Program-made: the position numbers and the translations under genes
Source: Microvelia longipes
Taxonomy: Eukaryota > Arthropoda > Insecta > Hemiptera > Veliidae
DNA: 64,000 nt
Assembly (NCBI GenBank): GCA_018340805.1
Contig: JACMZG010001911.1
Location: 51,250,124 to 51,314,123 of the forward strand
Direction of reading: 5' to 3'
Part shown: piece by piece, positions 37,011 through 47,050 of the stretch
Layout: each line of letters opens with the position of its first letter
Position numbering within the stretch: the stretch's first letter is position 1
Notes under the pieces: generated by a model
Database searches by the model: none
Seen by the model: only the letters and a program-made list of their open reading frames with translations
What the model was told of the DNA's origin: nothing

Positions 37011-38707
37011 TAATTCTTAACAGTCCAATAACTATTTTGTTTATTAAAAATAATATTTCTTTGTTAATAAAATTGCAAAAGGTCAAACTTGAAGTCTAGA
37101 AATTTTCACGAATACCGGCTTACAAGTGACGAAAGCGAATATTTAGTAAACTAAAAATTACAGGGCATAAATCGCTCTTTTCTCTCATATCTCTTAAATA
37201 TATATATTATACCTCTTAAGAATATATCTCTTATCTCTTAAGAACATATCTCTTATCTCTTAAAAATACGTCTCTGATCTATCACATCTCTCTTCATCTA
37301 TCATATCTCACGCTTATAACTCAAGTTCCTAACTTACGCCTATAACTCCCGCTTATAATTCACACTTAGCACATTTGTTTACACATCAATTTTATATTCT
37401 TTTTACTTTTTCACCAAGCTAATAGTCAGTAGAAACTTACTGTCAGTCATCTTGCTTTCCTCCGGCATTGATGTTGAGGTTTATTAGGTAACTAATATTT
37501 AAAAAATGCTCACTAGCAAGTTTAGTATTTTTTTAATGTAGTGGCATAATATAAAACAAATGAGCCATTCGAATTTTTTCTTTGTATTTTATAATTCGTC
37601 TGATCGGACGGACATAACACAAATCGATACATAGATGTCAGTAAATAAATAAAACATTATTTACCTCGTAATCTGGTAAAATTATATTTAATTATTAATG
37701 TAATTTAATTTATAAAAATGTATATTTCAATGTCCTGGAAATGTGATATACTTACTTTTAGCAAGAGTGTTTTATTGTAAGTTTAATATTTATATAAATA
37801 AGGGCAGAAAACCCCTGAGTAGGTCAATAGTATTAGTGTTAAGCTGTATATCCGTCATTATATTACACGAGAATATTTCCCATTATATAATATTACATAA
37901 GTTTCAATAAACACATAAGGTATAATGCAAATAAATAAAGTTTTTCCACCTATGAAAACAAAATTTAAAAGAGAGATTATACCTAACCTGAACATGAAGA
38001 TTAGGTATAAAATTAATTTTTGTAGTGTGGGACGGGCCCATTTCTTCAAAAATTTATTTATTCTGACACGAGACCTGAAAGCAGTTGTATGAATAGCTTC
38101 GAACGTAAAATGCTATCGCGTTCGTTCGTAATAAGAACGCGATATGCAACGTATCGGTTTTATTTAAAATATCTCATTTGAGATTTTTTAAAAACCCAAT
38201 CAGGAAATTCGCTTTCAGAATTAATGAAAATTATAGTTTTTAAACTTTTGAGAAGAAATAAATGCATATTACCATCACATTAATTAATTAATTTTATTTT
38301 AATATCTTCAAAATAATTAATTGCGACTATTGTCATGGGTATTAATTCCTAGACCTACGGCTGAAAAGACATGGTTATAAAAACAATATTTTAATAAGTA
38401 TTAATGTTAAAATGTACATGTCATTGTACAACAAATAATATTATTATTAAAATTTAAGCACTCTATTATAAATAAAATTGTCTCTCGATGAAATTAGATT
38501 GTACCATTTTTGAGGAGTTAACAAACCCTGTTTTTCGGCGTTGAATGAAAGTATATTTCAAACGACTGCTTAACTACATTGTTTATTTCTGGTTAGTATA
38601 CTGCTTTCAATATTATAACAGTAAGCACCAAACAAAATCCTGGGGGCGCAAACCAGGATAAATAATAGCAATGAACGAATACTTTGTGATGTGCTAAATA
38701 TTTATGT

Positions 38708-38785
38708 GGAATTGATCCGGATCAATCTTGTCGATCCCAAGATCGAATTCGATCTTACCATTGAGCTAAATTCCTCAAGATCGCT
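38708..38785 (-). other. tRNA-like A-box/B-box sequence in the MITE arm
   Basis: On the minus strand the arm reads GAGGAATTTAGCTCAATGG, containing a perfect Pol III A box (TAGCTCAATGG). About 40 nt later GATCAATTCC fits the B-box pattern GWTCRANNCC. The ends GAGGAAT and ATTCCAC pair at six of seven positions, as an acceptor stem would. The expected D and anticodon arms do not form, so it is not called a tRNA gene. It may be a tRNA-derived (SINE-type) head or a chance match in a GATC-rich palindrome. Confidence 0.35.
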
Positions 38786-38981
38786 TACCCTAAAGGATAA
38801 GCTCTTCTGTTTTATATAATAGCAGAGTTACTTTGCACAGAGCCATAGGCCCCTGTGCACAATGAGTTCTTAAATTGCATTGTTCTCCTATTCGGGATAT
38901 GGAAAAGCAATCCTGGTATCTCGCTTGATCCTTAGATCGAACTCGATCATTAAATCGAAAAGATGGATCTGGATCCATTCT
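38708..38981. mobile_element. Foldback MITE with GATC-rich inverted ends
   Basis: The left ~60 bp (GAATTGATCCGGATCAATC onward) and the right ~60 bp (ending GGATCTGGATCCATTCT) are imperfect reverse complements. The interior shows no open frame of interest. The left arm contains a tRNA-promoter-like sequence on the minus strand (listed separately). Confidence 0.55.
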
Positions 38982-39023
38982 ATAAAAAGGAATATATTAT
39001 ATTAATTGATACAATTATCATTT

Positions 39024-39095
39024 GATACTACCGAGTTTTGCAAAATTTGAATAGTTGGCACAATATAATTGTGTGAGCACAAATTTTATATTATA
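39024..39095. mobile_element. Partial copy of the MITE end found at 51,865
   Basis: GATACTACCGAGTTTTGCAA, then GAATAGTTGG.CACAATATAATTGTG, matches the terminal inverted repeat of the 200-bp MITE at 51,865-52,064 and shares the upstream TATCATTT. The matching right end was not found nearby. Confidence 0.6.
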
Positions 39096-41224
39096 CATCG
39101 CTGGACTCTATTAAAAAACAACAGGCCTTCGACCTCTTGTCCGCTTTTAAAGTGGCCACATGGTTGTTTTCTGTGTCAGATCGTCATATTACTAGATTAT
39201 ATAGGTGGCAATCTGCCACAATATAAGCGAATTTTCTTATTTATTAGTGAATAAACGTGGTTTTTTTACATTATTGTTGATATTTCAATCAATAAGACCG
39301 GTGGGTTTTTTGAAATGAGGGACTCACCTCGAAATCAATGCTGAAGAAAAGCAAGATCATAAATAGTAAGATTTTGGAGAAAAGAACGATAAATTTGTAA
39401 TGCAGTGGAATACGCCACGCATGAGTTATGAGCACAAGTTAAAGCGTGAGTTTTGAGCGTGTCCTTCCCTAACATTACAGTTCCTTGATTTAAAGGAACT
39501 GAATCTCTACCAAAACTAGGAAAAATCTACAAAAACTTGATTGGTAGATATATATAACCACGAACACCAATGGTCAGACTCGTATAGCACTTTCCAAAAA
39601 AAACAGCTTCAAGTGCTTTCGCTCGTCGTGCTACGGCTGCAATTATCTCGCTTACCTCTTTTTGAAAAGAAGGTTATAGTAAAACTTAGAAGTTTGTAAT
39701 AAAATCAAATACAATGAATATCAATACAACACAGCATCTATATAATAAAATAAAAATTCAACAATAAATTGAAATAGATAAAAATTCACTGATAATTATG
39801 CAGCGGTATGAAGATCATCTAGCAGCGCAGTATCTTCATTGTGGATGCGTTGATATTTCGAGAGTATTCAGATGAAGCAGCTTGATCTTGACAGCATGTG
39901 TATGTGTATTGCAGGAATTGATTCAAACGTAATATTACTCCGATCAACTTGCTAATAATTTTACAAGAATTATTGCTTACGATAAATAAACTTTGATATA
40001 CAATAAAATCATGCATCAAAGACAAAATTTTATTGAATTTTCTTTATCAAATTATTAAAGAAAATTGCACTTAATTGTTTGTCTTTTCTAGTCACACTTT
40101 TTAGTTTATAGAATTCCATTTCAAATTACTTAATAAAAGCAGGCTTTCATTCAGTAAACTACATAATTGTATTTTGTTTTAATTATTAAATGCTTAATTA
40201 TTATGCTTAATTTCAAATGTAGAATTAATGAATTTTATGCTTACGTATTGTTCTGAAGATCGTCAGAACAATAAATGTTGTACTGAATCTTTAGAAAAAT
40301 ATAATAGTTATTTATGCATCAAGGGAGTAAAGAATGATATTATTTCCCTAAGCAGTTAGTTGGTTTCTGAGGCGTAAGTCCAGGGAACCAAAGTATTTAA
40401 TTTTGGTTAAATTACGTGTTTAAGTAGCAAGGAAAAGCCGAGGGAGTTATGACTCCCGAGGCGATGCTGAGGTAATTGCGAGGGGTAAAATAGCATTGGA
40501 CTCCCAAGGTGCATACAAGATTTTATCTCCAGACGTTGCTTTTATTTTAATACGTTTTGTTGTATTTTATTCTATTTGTTTGGGTCGGACTCTCTTATAA
40601 ATTTAGGGGGGCTGTATACAAAACATTTTTTTATTCCCGGGAGTGAAAAGTGCTTCTTTACTCCCTAAAAACCGTCTGGAGATACAATTATTTTTCTAAA
40701 GATTATCAGAAGTAAATGAGAAAAAACAATTAGTACTAGCTCTTATTAGTATTAGCCTACATTTTAAGTAATATAAGAAAATTACATTATTTAAAAAGTA
40801 ATGTTTACTATTCTTTACAGATGGCATGAAAAGAATTCGTGTATATGCCAAAATACGGAAACCCCAATATTTAGCAAAATAGTGTAAAAATTAATAATGA
40901 CGCAATAAAGCCTTCAATTCTAAGTGTGTTCAATGCCACTTCCCATCTTACATTTATTTATTGTAACTTTATTTATGTGGAAAAATAAAAATCAGCTGTC
41001 TAACCAGTTATGTAAGATTAGAAAGATAAACCAGTTTTGTTCGCAGAAACCGAAAAATTTAGGGAACTAATAGTTTTGTTTACTTCAAACAACAATCAAG
41101 GTCAACTGGGTTCCATCATCAAATTTTAGATTTTTAATTATTTCCCAAAAACATAATTTGAATAATGTTTTTGTATAAAAATGTATGCTCATATATAATT
41201 TAAAGTTTATTCGTCAAGAACCAT
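39096..41224. other. Intergenic DNA without recognised gene
   Basis: Mostly AT-rich. A GC-richer patch at about 40,340-40,690 has an 11-bp inverted pair (TCTCCAGACG near 40,528 and CGTCTGGAGA near 40,672) that could be an old element. Open frames here are short and unrecognised. Confidence 0.5.
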
Positions 41225-41405
41225 AAATAAATATATATCTAAAGGAGCATACCCTATTGTTTCTTAAGTCATTAAGAGGCTTGAAACATCTTTTTGAGGC
41301 TCTTAGTAGCTCAACGTAACCTCTTTGTGACCTCCTCCTAAAATAAAATAAGGTTATAATAATTTAATTCTTGCCGGCATATCGCATACACATTGTATGC
41401 GTTTA
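41225..41405. mobile_element. MITE family M1, left half of a split copy
   Basis: ATCTAAAGGAGCATACCCTA, GGCTTGAAACATCTTTTTGAG, GGTTATAATAATTTAATTC and CATACACATTGTATGCGTT follow the order of the first half of M1 (30,599-30,750), with divergence. The match stops at about 41,405 and resumes at about 47,227. Confidence 0.65.
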
Positions 41406-42248
41406 ATTAGCAATTGTCTTTAAAAAATCGCTAATGGGATAGGCGTCTTGGTGGAAGTAGAACCTCGGACCATGACCAAATTCCGTTTCAAATGTCCCTG
41501 ATCACGAAGAAATACGTCGTTTAGCCAAATATTTTTATGTATATGTGTGTGTTTGTTTGTGTGTGTGTGTGTTTATGTATATATTTGTCTGTATATGTAT
41601 TTCTAGACAAATCTTGTAAACACGCTATCTCTCGAACGGATAAATATATTAAATCAAACGGTTCAAAAATCAACCTTGGGGAAGATACGAACCTTATTGA
41701 AACCCAGGTTGTTAATACGTCACTAACCCTGTTTGGTGAGGCAGCAAAATTAAAAAAAAAAAAATCCGCAAATTTAAGGTTATTTTTTGCGCAGCAAAAA
41801 AGGTCCTTATTTTATTATTGTTTCCTAATTTTTGATTTTGGGGCGCGTAATCGAATGAATCCGGTCCAGAGTCAATACGACAACTCAAAGTGACCAGAAG
41901 GTAAAAAAAAATCCGGACACCAAAATTATGGCTGTGAAAATTAAATTTAGAGTAGGGTGTTGTCAATATTTTATAGGGAGTTGAGTTAAAACCAGTCCAG
42001 ATTCAATACTACCACCTTACAACCTTGGGTTACCAAAAGTCAAAAAACGTTTGTCAATTACCAGAAATCCTAAAATATGGCCGGTGAACAACATATTTTA
42101 AATGGGGTACGTTTTCGACGTTTTTTGGGCCTGTTAGTTAAATGAAAATAGTCCAGAGTCGACACGAGCCAAGGTACCTGCGTTCGAATCCGGTAATGAC
42201 AATATTTTTTTATCGTTTTTTACGTTGTATAAGTTTATAACTATAAAT
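41406..42248. other. TG-microsatellite and degenerate tandem repeat region
   Basis: Contains a (TG)n stretch (about 41,538-41,580) and three diverged units of about 131-156 bp, each marked by GTCCAGA.TC.A.AC (at 41,864, 41,995 and 42,151). The last unit ends in GTTCGAATCC, which matches a Pol III B box, without a convincing A box. The overlapping open frames on both strands (41,537-41,966) are not gene-like. Confidence 0.55.
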
Positions 42249-42667
42249 TAATTCTGCTGCGGTGGTCTACATGTCGGGCAAAATGTTTTCTTTTGAAATG
42301 CTTGTTTCTGTGCCTAACAATCCATTTCTAATCCTATCAAGAATTTGAGTATTTATTCAACTATCAAGCACTTCTCCTAACCAATTATTTCTGTATTTTT
42401 TAATTAAATGCGCTAAAACCTTCTTTAAACCCTTTGAAGAAAATCGTTAATTGAGCATTGTACTAGTGCAAGTAATGCTGCGCACTGCCAATATAGTTAA
42501 GCATAGTTTTGTTTAACCAACAGGGTAATTATGAGCATTTCTTTTGAAAAATACAGAAAACATGAGTTACATATAATTAAAATAATTACGTATTTTATGT
42601 ATTCTGAACCGTGGAGGTAGTGATTAATAAATAAAGCAACAGTCTCTCCACAAATGTAAAAGCTATA

Positions 42668-42712
42668 TTTACAAAGCCGGCTTTCGACTGTTAACAGCCA
42701 TCATCAGTGCCT
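42668..42712 (-). ncRNA. Hammerhead-ribozyme-like motif at left Penelope end
   Basis: The minus strand reads GCACTGATGATGGCTG, TTAACAGTC, GAAA, GCCGGCTTTGTA. This gives the conserved core CTGATGA (42701-42707), a hairpin stem II (GGCTGTT/AACAGTC), GAAA, and a loopless self-complementary stem III (AGCC/GGCT) followed by a CUU cleavage-type triplet. Hammerheads with minimal stem III are known at the ends of Penelope-like elements. One extra U follows the CUGAUGA box, so activity is not assured. Confidence 0.65.
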
Positions 42713-42722
42713 ACCAACAATG

Positions 42723-42774
<52 letters not shown>
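42723..42774. repeat. Poly(A) homopolymer (poly-T in element sense)
   Basis: About 50 consecutive A, mirrored by the T run at 46,935-46,994. It lies between the endonuclease frame and the hammerhead-like motif. Its true length is uncertain. Confidence 0.9.
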
Positions 42775-42776
<2 letters not shown>

Positions 42777-42935
42777 AATAAGATAAACTATGTACAAAGT
42801 AAAATAAAATAAAAATAAATAAAACAATGTCAAAAGATAAAAATAACAGTACAAAATAAAAATGTATAAAATAACATAAAAACAAAAACTAAAACCCAAT
42901 TACCGTAGAGAAGCGAGAAAGGAAGAAAATATAAA

Positions 42936-43736
42936 CTATATCATTTGAGACAGAGGTTGAAATCTGACTGGAGGCCTGGGAGCCGTAGCTAGCGTTCGCA
43001 TAACAGCAGACGCCGCCCCCATTTCCCCCGTTTTATTTAGCAGCTTATCTCCTAAAACTTCCTTATTTCTGAATATCTCCAAGCTCTCTAATGATGTCAT
43101 CCTACCTCCTTTCGGCAACACATGTAAAAGCGCGAATTCATGTTTTCCTTTGCTATGGCCTTCATCAGTTATGTGCTTGTAAAAGCTGCTGGTTTTTTGA
43201 GACAAGTGCTCGCCAAATCTGACAATACATCGCCTACCGGTCTGTCCGGTATAACATGAACCACATCCTCCACACTTAATGGTGTAGACACCGGACTTAT
43301 CAGCTATATTAACTGGGTCTTTGCAGCGCGAGAGAGCATTACGTAGAGAATGTATGTTCTGAAAACCGATATTGCGACCATTTTTCTTGGCTACTCTACT
43401 CACTTGTTCGGAGATATGGCCAATATAAGGTAGTGATCTCCACGGGAGAACAGGAGGTTTATGGCTGCTATTACTAACATCATTATGTATTATATCAAGA
43501 GCCTGCTTACGATGTCTTCTATCTATAATTTTATTTACCATATTAGAATTGTATCCATTAGAAATAGCAATATGTTGTATTATATTGAGCTCTTTTTTAT
43601 ATTCCTCGTCATTCAAAGGTGTTCTTAATAAACGACTTACGAGAGCATTAAAAAGAGGCCATTTTGTGAGCCCAAGGATGTTGGGATGAAGCAGGAATAA
43701 CGGCGTCCGTTGTTGTAGGTTTACGATAAATGCCAA
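42936..43736 (-). CDS. Penelope GIY-YIG endonuclease domain (frameshifted from RT)
   Basis: The reading has a linker (NALVSRLLRTPLNDEEYKKE...), then a GIY-YIG nuclease: GVYTIKCGGC, YTGQTGRRC, R...EH, and a conserved downstream Glu in SLESLEIF. In Penelope-like elements this domain nicks the target to prime insertion. The first ~29 residues (before NALVS) are the wrong frame of the RT region and not real. The true protein joins the RT frame across a one-base T-run shift near 43,650. No host function is implied. Confidence 0.85.
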   Translation of the reverse strand: MAFIVNLQQRTPLFLLHPNILGLTKWPLFNALVSRLLRTPLNDEEYKKELNIIQHIAISNGYNSNMVNKIIDRRHRKQALDIIHNDVSNSSHKPPVLPWRSLPYIGHISEQVSRVAKKNGRNIGFQNIHSLRNALSRCKDPVNIADKSGVYTIKCGGCGSCYTGQTGRRCIVRFGEHLSQKTSSFYKHITDEGHSKGKHEFALLHVLPKGGRMTSLESLEIFRNKEVLGDKLLNKTGEMGAASAVMRTLATAPRPPVRFQPLSQMI

Positions 43737-44691
43737 ATTCTAATTTATTGCTCACTTTCGTAACTCTAAGATCTAAATAATTTAAGGTGTTATTCTCTTC
43801 TAGCTCATAAGTGAATTGTATGTTAGGATAACAATTATTCATATATGTGACGAATTCAACGAGTTCGACCTTTGAACCCGTCCAAACACAGAAAATATCA
43901 TCAACATACCTACACCATTTTTTGATAAGTTTACGATAACTATTAGCATGGTGAAGAATAAATTCTTTATAAAAATAGTGTAAAAAGACCTCAGAACATA
44001 AACCAGATAAAGGCGCGCCCATGGCTAGACCGCTTTGTCCTTCATAAGTAATGCCGTCAAACTTAAAGTAATTCTGTTGAAGGCATAGATGTATTAGAGA
44101 AATGAGCTCTTGCACCATTGGCTCTTCAACATTAGATCTACGGAGGACACCTGTAAGTATTTTGATGCACGTGTTAGGGTCAATGCTTGTATACAAATCG
44201 ACTATATCGAAAGATACTAATAAAGCTCCTTCGGGAATAATGAGGTCGCGAACTTGATTAATGAAAGAAATAGAATTAGAAACAGAGTCTATGGCTGTAA
44301 AAGCAGTTAATTCTTTAAATTTATTATTTATAAACTTTGCCAGTTGTTCACACGGAGAGCTACAATTAGAAACAACCGGTCGAATAGGGATACCTTCCTT
44401 GTGAATTTTAGGAGCACCATAAAGTCTGGGAGCTCTGGGGTTCATGGCTATTAATCTATGTTTCTGATAAATGTTAGTAAACAGAAACTTGGTCTCTTCA
44501 AGAGCGGAGCGCACTTTTTGTTGATATTCATCAGTAGGGTCAACATCTAAAGTTCTAAATCTATGTTTTAGAAGAAAGTTTTTAACTTTAGTTATATACT
44601 GTGCTCTTTCCATGACTACAGTGCACTGACCTTTATCTGCTTTGATAACAGTTAAGTCGTCTTCAGCAATTTTCTTTTTGAGCTTAATCAT
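43648..44691 (-). CDS. Penelope reverse transcriptase
   Basis: A 347-residue frame with RT motifs in order: LYGAPKIHK and RPVVSNCSSPCEQLAKF (fingers), LVSFDIVDLYTSID (motif A), GLAMGAPLSGL (motif B), WCRYVDDIFCVW (motif C, catalytic YVDD), NYLDLRV and GIYRKPTTTD. The YxDD box and the GAPLSG and YRKPT blocks are typical of Penelope-like RTs, which are related to telomerase RT. The 5' part is missing because the copy stops at 44,712. The catalytic aspartates are intact. It ends at a frameshift, so the copy as assembled cannot give a complete RT-endonuclease protein. Confidence 0.92.
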   Translation of the reverse strand: MIKLKKKIAEDDLTVIKADKGQCTVVMERAQYITKVKNFLLKHRFRTLDVDPTDEYQQKVRSALEETKFLFTNIYQKHRLIAMNPRAPRLYGAPKIHKEGIPIRPVVSNCSSPCEQLAKFINNKFKELTAFTAIDSVSNSISFINQVRDLIIPEGALLVSFDIVDLYTSIDPNTCIKILTGVLRRSNVEEPMVQELISLIHLCLQQNYFKFDGITYEGQSGLAMGAPLSGLCSEVFLHYFYKEFILHHANSYRKLIKKWCRYVDDIFCVWTGSKVELVEFVTYMNNCYPNIQFTYELEENNTLNYLDLRVTKVSNKLEFGIYRKPTTTDAVIPASSQHPWAHKMASF

Positions 44692-44748
44692 GTCCTTATA
44701 ATCTGAACAATTTCCTTATAATCTGAACGAACTTCTCCCGCAGCTTCT

Positions 44749-45066
44749 ATGAATTTAACTTCTAATAATAGCAACCATACCTTTCACCAACGTACTTTAT
44801 TTTTAAATAACCATAATGTTACTTTTACGCAAAATGAAATAAACCTCTTAAATAAAGGTCTCAAATTTTCTCCTAAGACGCCATATTTGTATAATGACGT
44901 AGCACAGTTGGCGGCGGCTATTGATAACTTAGATATTAACCTCGTAGCTAAAGCAGAATGTGCTACTTTGCTTGATAAACATATTAAACGTTTCGCTAAC
45001 AATAATAACAATAACAAAAATTGTTCAGATTATAAGGACATGATTAAGCTCAAAAAAAATTGCTGA
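44749..45066 (+). CDS. Penelope N-terminal segment
   Basis: About 105 residues from ATG at 44,749. The part up to about residue 95 is the region upstream of the RT (NEINLLNKGLKFSPKTPYL, a block seen before RT in Penelope-like proteins). It then joins the RT start (DYKDMIKLKK). The frame is lost near 45,050 by a 2-bp difference from the left copy, giving an early stop. This segment has no counterpart in the left copy. Confidence 0.75.
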   Translation: MNLTSNNSNHTFHQRTLFLNNHNVTFTQNEINLLNKGLKFSPKTPYLYNDVAQLAAAIDNLDINLVAKAECATLLDKHIKRFANNNNNNKNCSDYKDMIKLKKNC

Positions 45067-45115
45067 AGACGACTTAACTGTTATCAAAGCAGATAAAGGT
45101 CAGTGCACTGTAGTC

Positions 45116-45685
45116 ATGGAAAGAGCACAGTATATAACTAAAGTTAAAAACTTTCTTCTAAAACATAGATTTAGAACTTTAGATGTTGACCCTACTGATG
45201 AATATCAACAAAAAGTGCGCTCCGCTCTTGAAGAGACCAAGTTTCTGTTTACTAACATTTATCAGAAACATAGATTAATAGCCATGAACCCCAGAGCTCC
45301 CAGACTTTATGGTGCTCCTAAAATTCACAAGGAAGGTATCCCTATTCGACCGGTTGTTTCTAATTGTAGCTCTCCGTGTGAACAACTGGCAAAGTTTATA
45401 AATAATAAATTTAAAGAATTAACTGCTTTTACAGCCATAGACTCTGTTTCTAATTCTATTTCTTTCATTAATCAAGTTCGCGACCTCATTATTCCCGAAG
45501 GAGCTTTATTAGTATCTTTCGATATAGTCGATTTGTATACAAGCATTGACCCTAACACGTGCATCAAAATACTTACAGGTGTCCTCCGTAGATCTAATGT
45601 TGAAGAGCCAATGGTGCAAGAGCTCATTTCTCTAATACATCTATGCCTTCAACAGAATTACTTTAAGTTTGACGGCATTACTTAA
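45116..45685 (+). pseudogene. Penelope RT fragment, right copy
   Basis: 189 residues identical to the first part of the left-copy RT (from MERAQYITKV to YFKFDGIT), including motif A (SFDIVDLYTSI). It stops at a TAA created by a 3-bp loss at about 45,683. Motifs B and C lie beyond in broken frames. Confidence 0.85.
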
Positions 45686-46594
45686 GGACAAAGCGGTCTA
45701 GCCATGGCGCGCCTTTATCTGGTTTATGTTCTGAGGTCTTTTACACTATTTTTATAAAGAATTATTCTTCACCATGCTAATAGTTATCGTAAACTTATCA
45801 AAAATGGTGTAGGTATGTTGATGATATTTTTCTGTGTTTGGACGGGTTTCAAAGGTCGAACTCGTTGAATTCGTCACATATGAATAATTGTTATCCTAAC
45901 ATACAATTCACTTATGAGCTAGAAGAGAATAAACACCTTAAATTATTTAGATCTTAGAGTTACGAAAGTGAGCAATAAATTAGAATTTGGCATTTATCGT
46001 AAACCTACAACAACGGACGCCGTTATTCCTGCTTCATCCCAACATCCTTGGGCTCACAAAATGGCCTCTTAATGCTCTCGTAAGTCGTTTATTAAGAACA
46101 CCTTGAATGACGAGGAATATAAAAAAGAGCTCATATAATACAACATATTGCTATTCTAATGGATACAATCTAATATGGTAAATAAAATTATAGATAGAAG
46201 ACATCGTAAGCAGGCTCTTGATATAATACATAATGATGTTAGTATAGCAGCCATAAACCTCCTGTTCTCCCGTGGAGATCACTACCTTATATTGGCCATA
46301 TCTCCGAACAAGTGAGTAGAGTAGCCAAGAAAAATGGTCGCAATATCGGTTTTCAGAACATACATTCTCTACGTATGCTCTCTCGCGCTGCAAAGACCCA
46401 GTTAATATAGCTGATAAGTCCGGTGTCTACACCATTAAGTGTGGAGGATGTGGTTCATGTTATACCGGACAGACCGGTAGGCGATGTATTGTCAGATTTG
46501 GCGAGCACTTGTCTCAAAAAACCAGCAGCTTTTACAAGCACATAACTGATGAAGGCCATAGCAAAGGAAAACATGAATTCGCGCGCTTTTACAT
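45686..46594 (+). pseudogene. Broken RT-to-endonuclease region, right copy
   Basis: The nucleotide sequence follows the left copy closely (for example the RT motif C and GIY-YIG regions), but frequent 1-2 bp indels scatter the reading over all frames. Substitutions are rare, which is unusual for neutral decay and raises the possibility of consensus errors. Confidence 0.8.
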
Positions 46595-46777
46595 GTGTTG
46601 CCGAAAGGAGGTAGGATGACATCATTAGAGAGCTTGGAGATATTCAGAAATAAGGAAGTTTTAGGAGATAAGCTGCTAAATAAAACGGGGGAAATGGGGG
46701 CGTCTGCTGTTATGCGAACGCTAGCTACGGCTCCCAGGCCTCCAGTCAGATTTCAACCTCTGTCTCAAATGATATAG
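46595..46777 (+). pseudogene. Penelope endonuclease C-terminus, right copy
   Basis: Sixty residues (LPKGGRMTSLESLEIFRNKE to the stop) match the C-terminus of the left-copy endonuclease, with one residue fewer in the GEMGA(A)SAV stretch. It is separated from the rest by frame breaks. Confidence 0.8.
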
Positions 46778-46931
46778 TTTATATTTTTCTTCCTTTCTCG
46801 CTTCTCTACGGTAATTGGGTTTTAGTTTTGTTTTTATGTTATTTTATACATTTTTTTTTGTACTGTTATTTTTATCTTTTGACATTGTTTATTTTTTTAT
46901 TTTATTTACTTTGTACATAGTTTATCTTATT

Positions 46932-46934
<3 letters not shown>

Positions 46935-46994
<60 letters not shown>
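46935..46994. repeat. Poly(T) homopolymer of right Penelope copy
   Basis: About 60 T, the mirror of 42,723-42,774. The two copies differ in length, as expected for an unstable or poorly called homopolymer. Confidence 0.9.
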
Positions 46995-46997
<3 letters not shown>

Positions 46998-47005
46998 TTG
47001 TTGGT

Positions 47006-47050
47006 AGGCACTGATGATGGCTGTTAACAGTCGAAAGCCGGCTTTGTAAA
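47006..47050 (+). ncRNA. Hammerhead-ribozyme-like motif at right Penelope end
   Basis: CTGATGA at 47011-47017, stem II GGCTGTT/AACAGTC (47019-47032), GAAA at 47033-47036, then AGCCGGCT and the T of a CTT triplet. It is an exact mirror of the left-copy motif. Stem I could form through GCA (just upstream) with TGT (just downstream), and is weak. Confidence 0.65.

Larger units (their letters stand above)
42623..44712 (-). mobile_element. Penelope-like element, left (minus) copy
   Basis: A 5'-truncated Penelope-like retroelement of about 2.1 kb reading leftward. It has an RT reading frame (43,648-44,691), a GIY-YIG endonuclease frame (42,936-43,736), a 3' UTR with a ~50-nt homopolymer (poly-T on the element's sense strand, 42,723-42,774), and a terminal hammerhead-like motif (42,668-42,712). 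The coding part is interrupted only by a one-base shift in a T run at about 43,650. The 5' end joins the right copy head to head at 44,712. Confidence 0.9.

Noticed and set aside
41537..41966. Open frames on both strands in the TG-rich segment
   Set aside because: They lie in microsatellite and tandem-repeat DNA and have no domain.
42180..42200. GTTCGAATCC, a perfect B-box match
   Set aside because: No A box or tRNA-like fold upstream; the sequence is part of a degenerate tandem repeat.
42691..42899. Phe-rich open frames over the homopolymer
   Set aside because: They are poly-T translated in two frames.
44784..45017. Minus-strand open frame between the two Penelope copies
   Set aside because: It is antisense to the Penelope N-terminal segment and has no domain.
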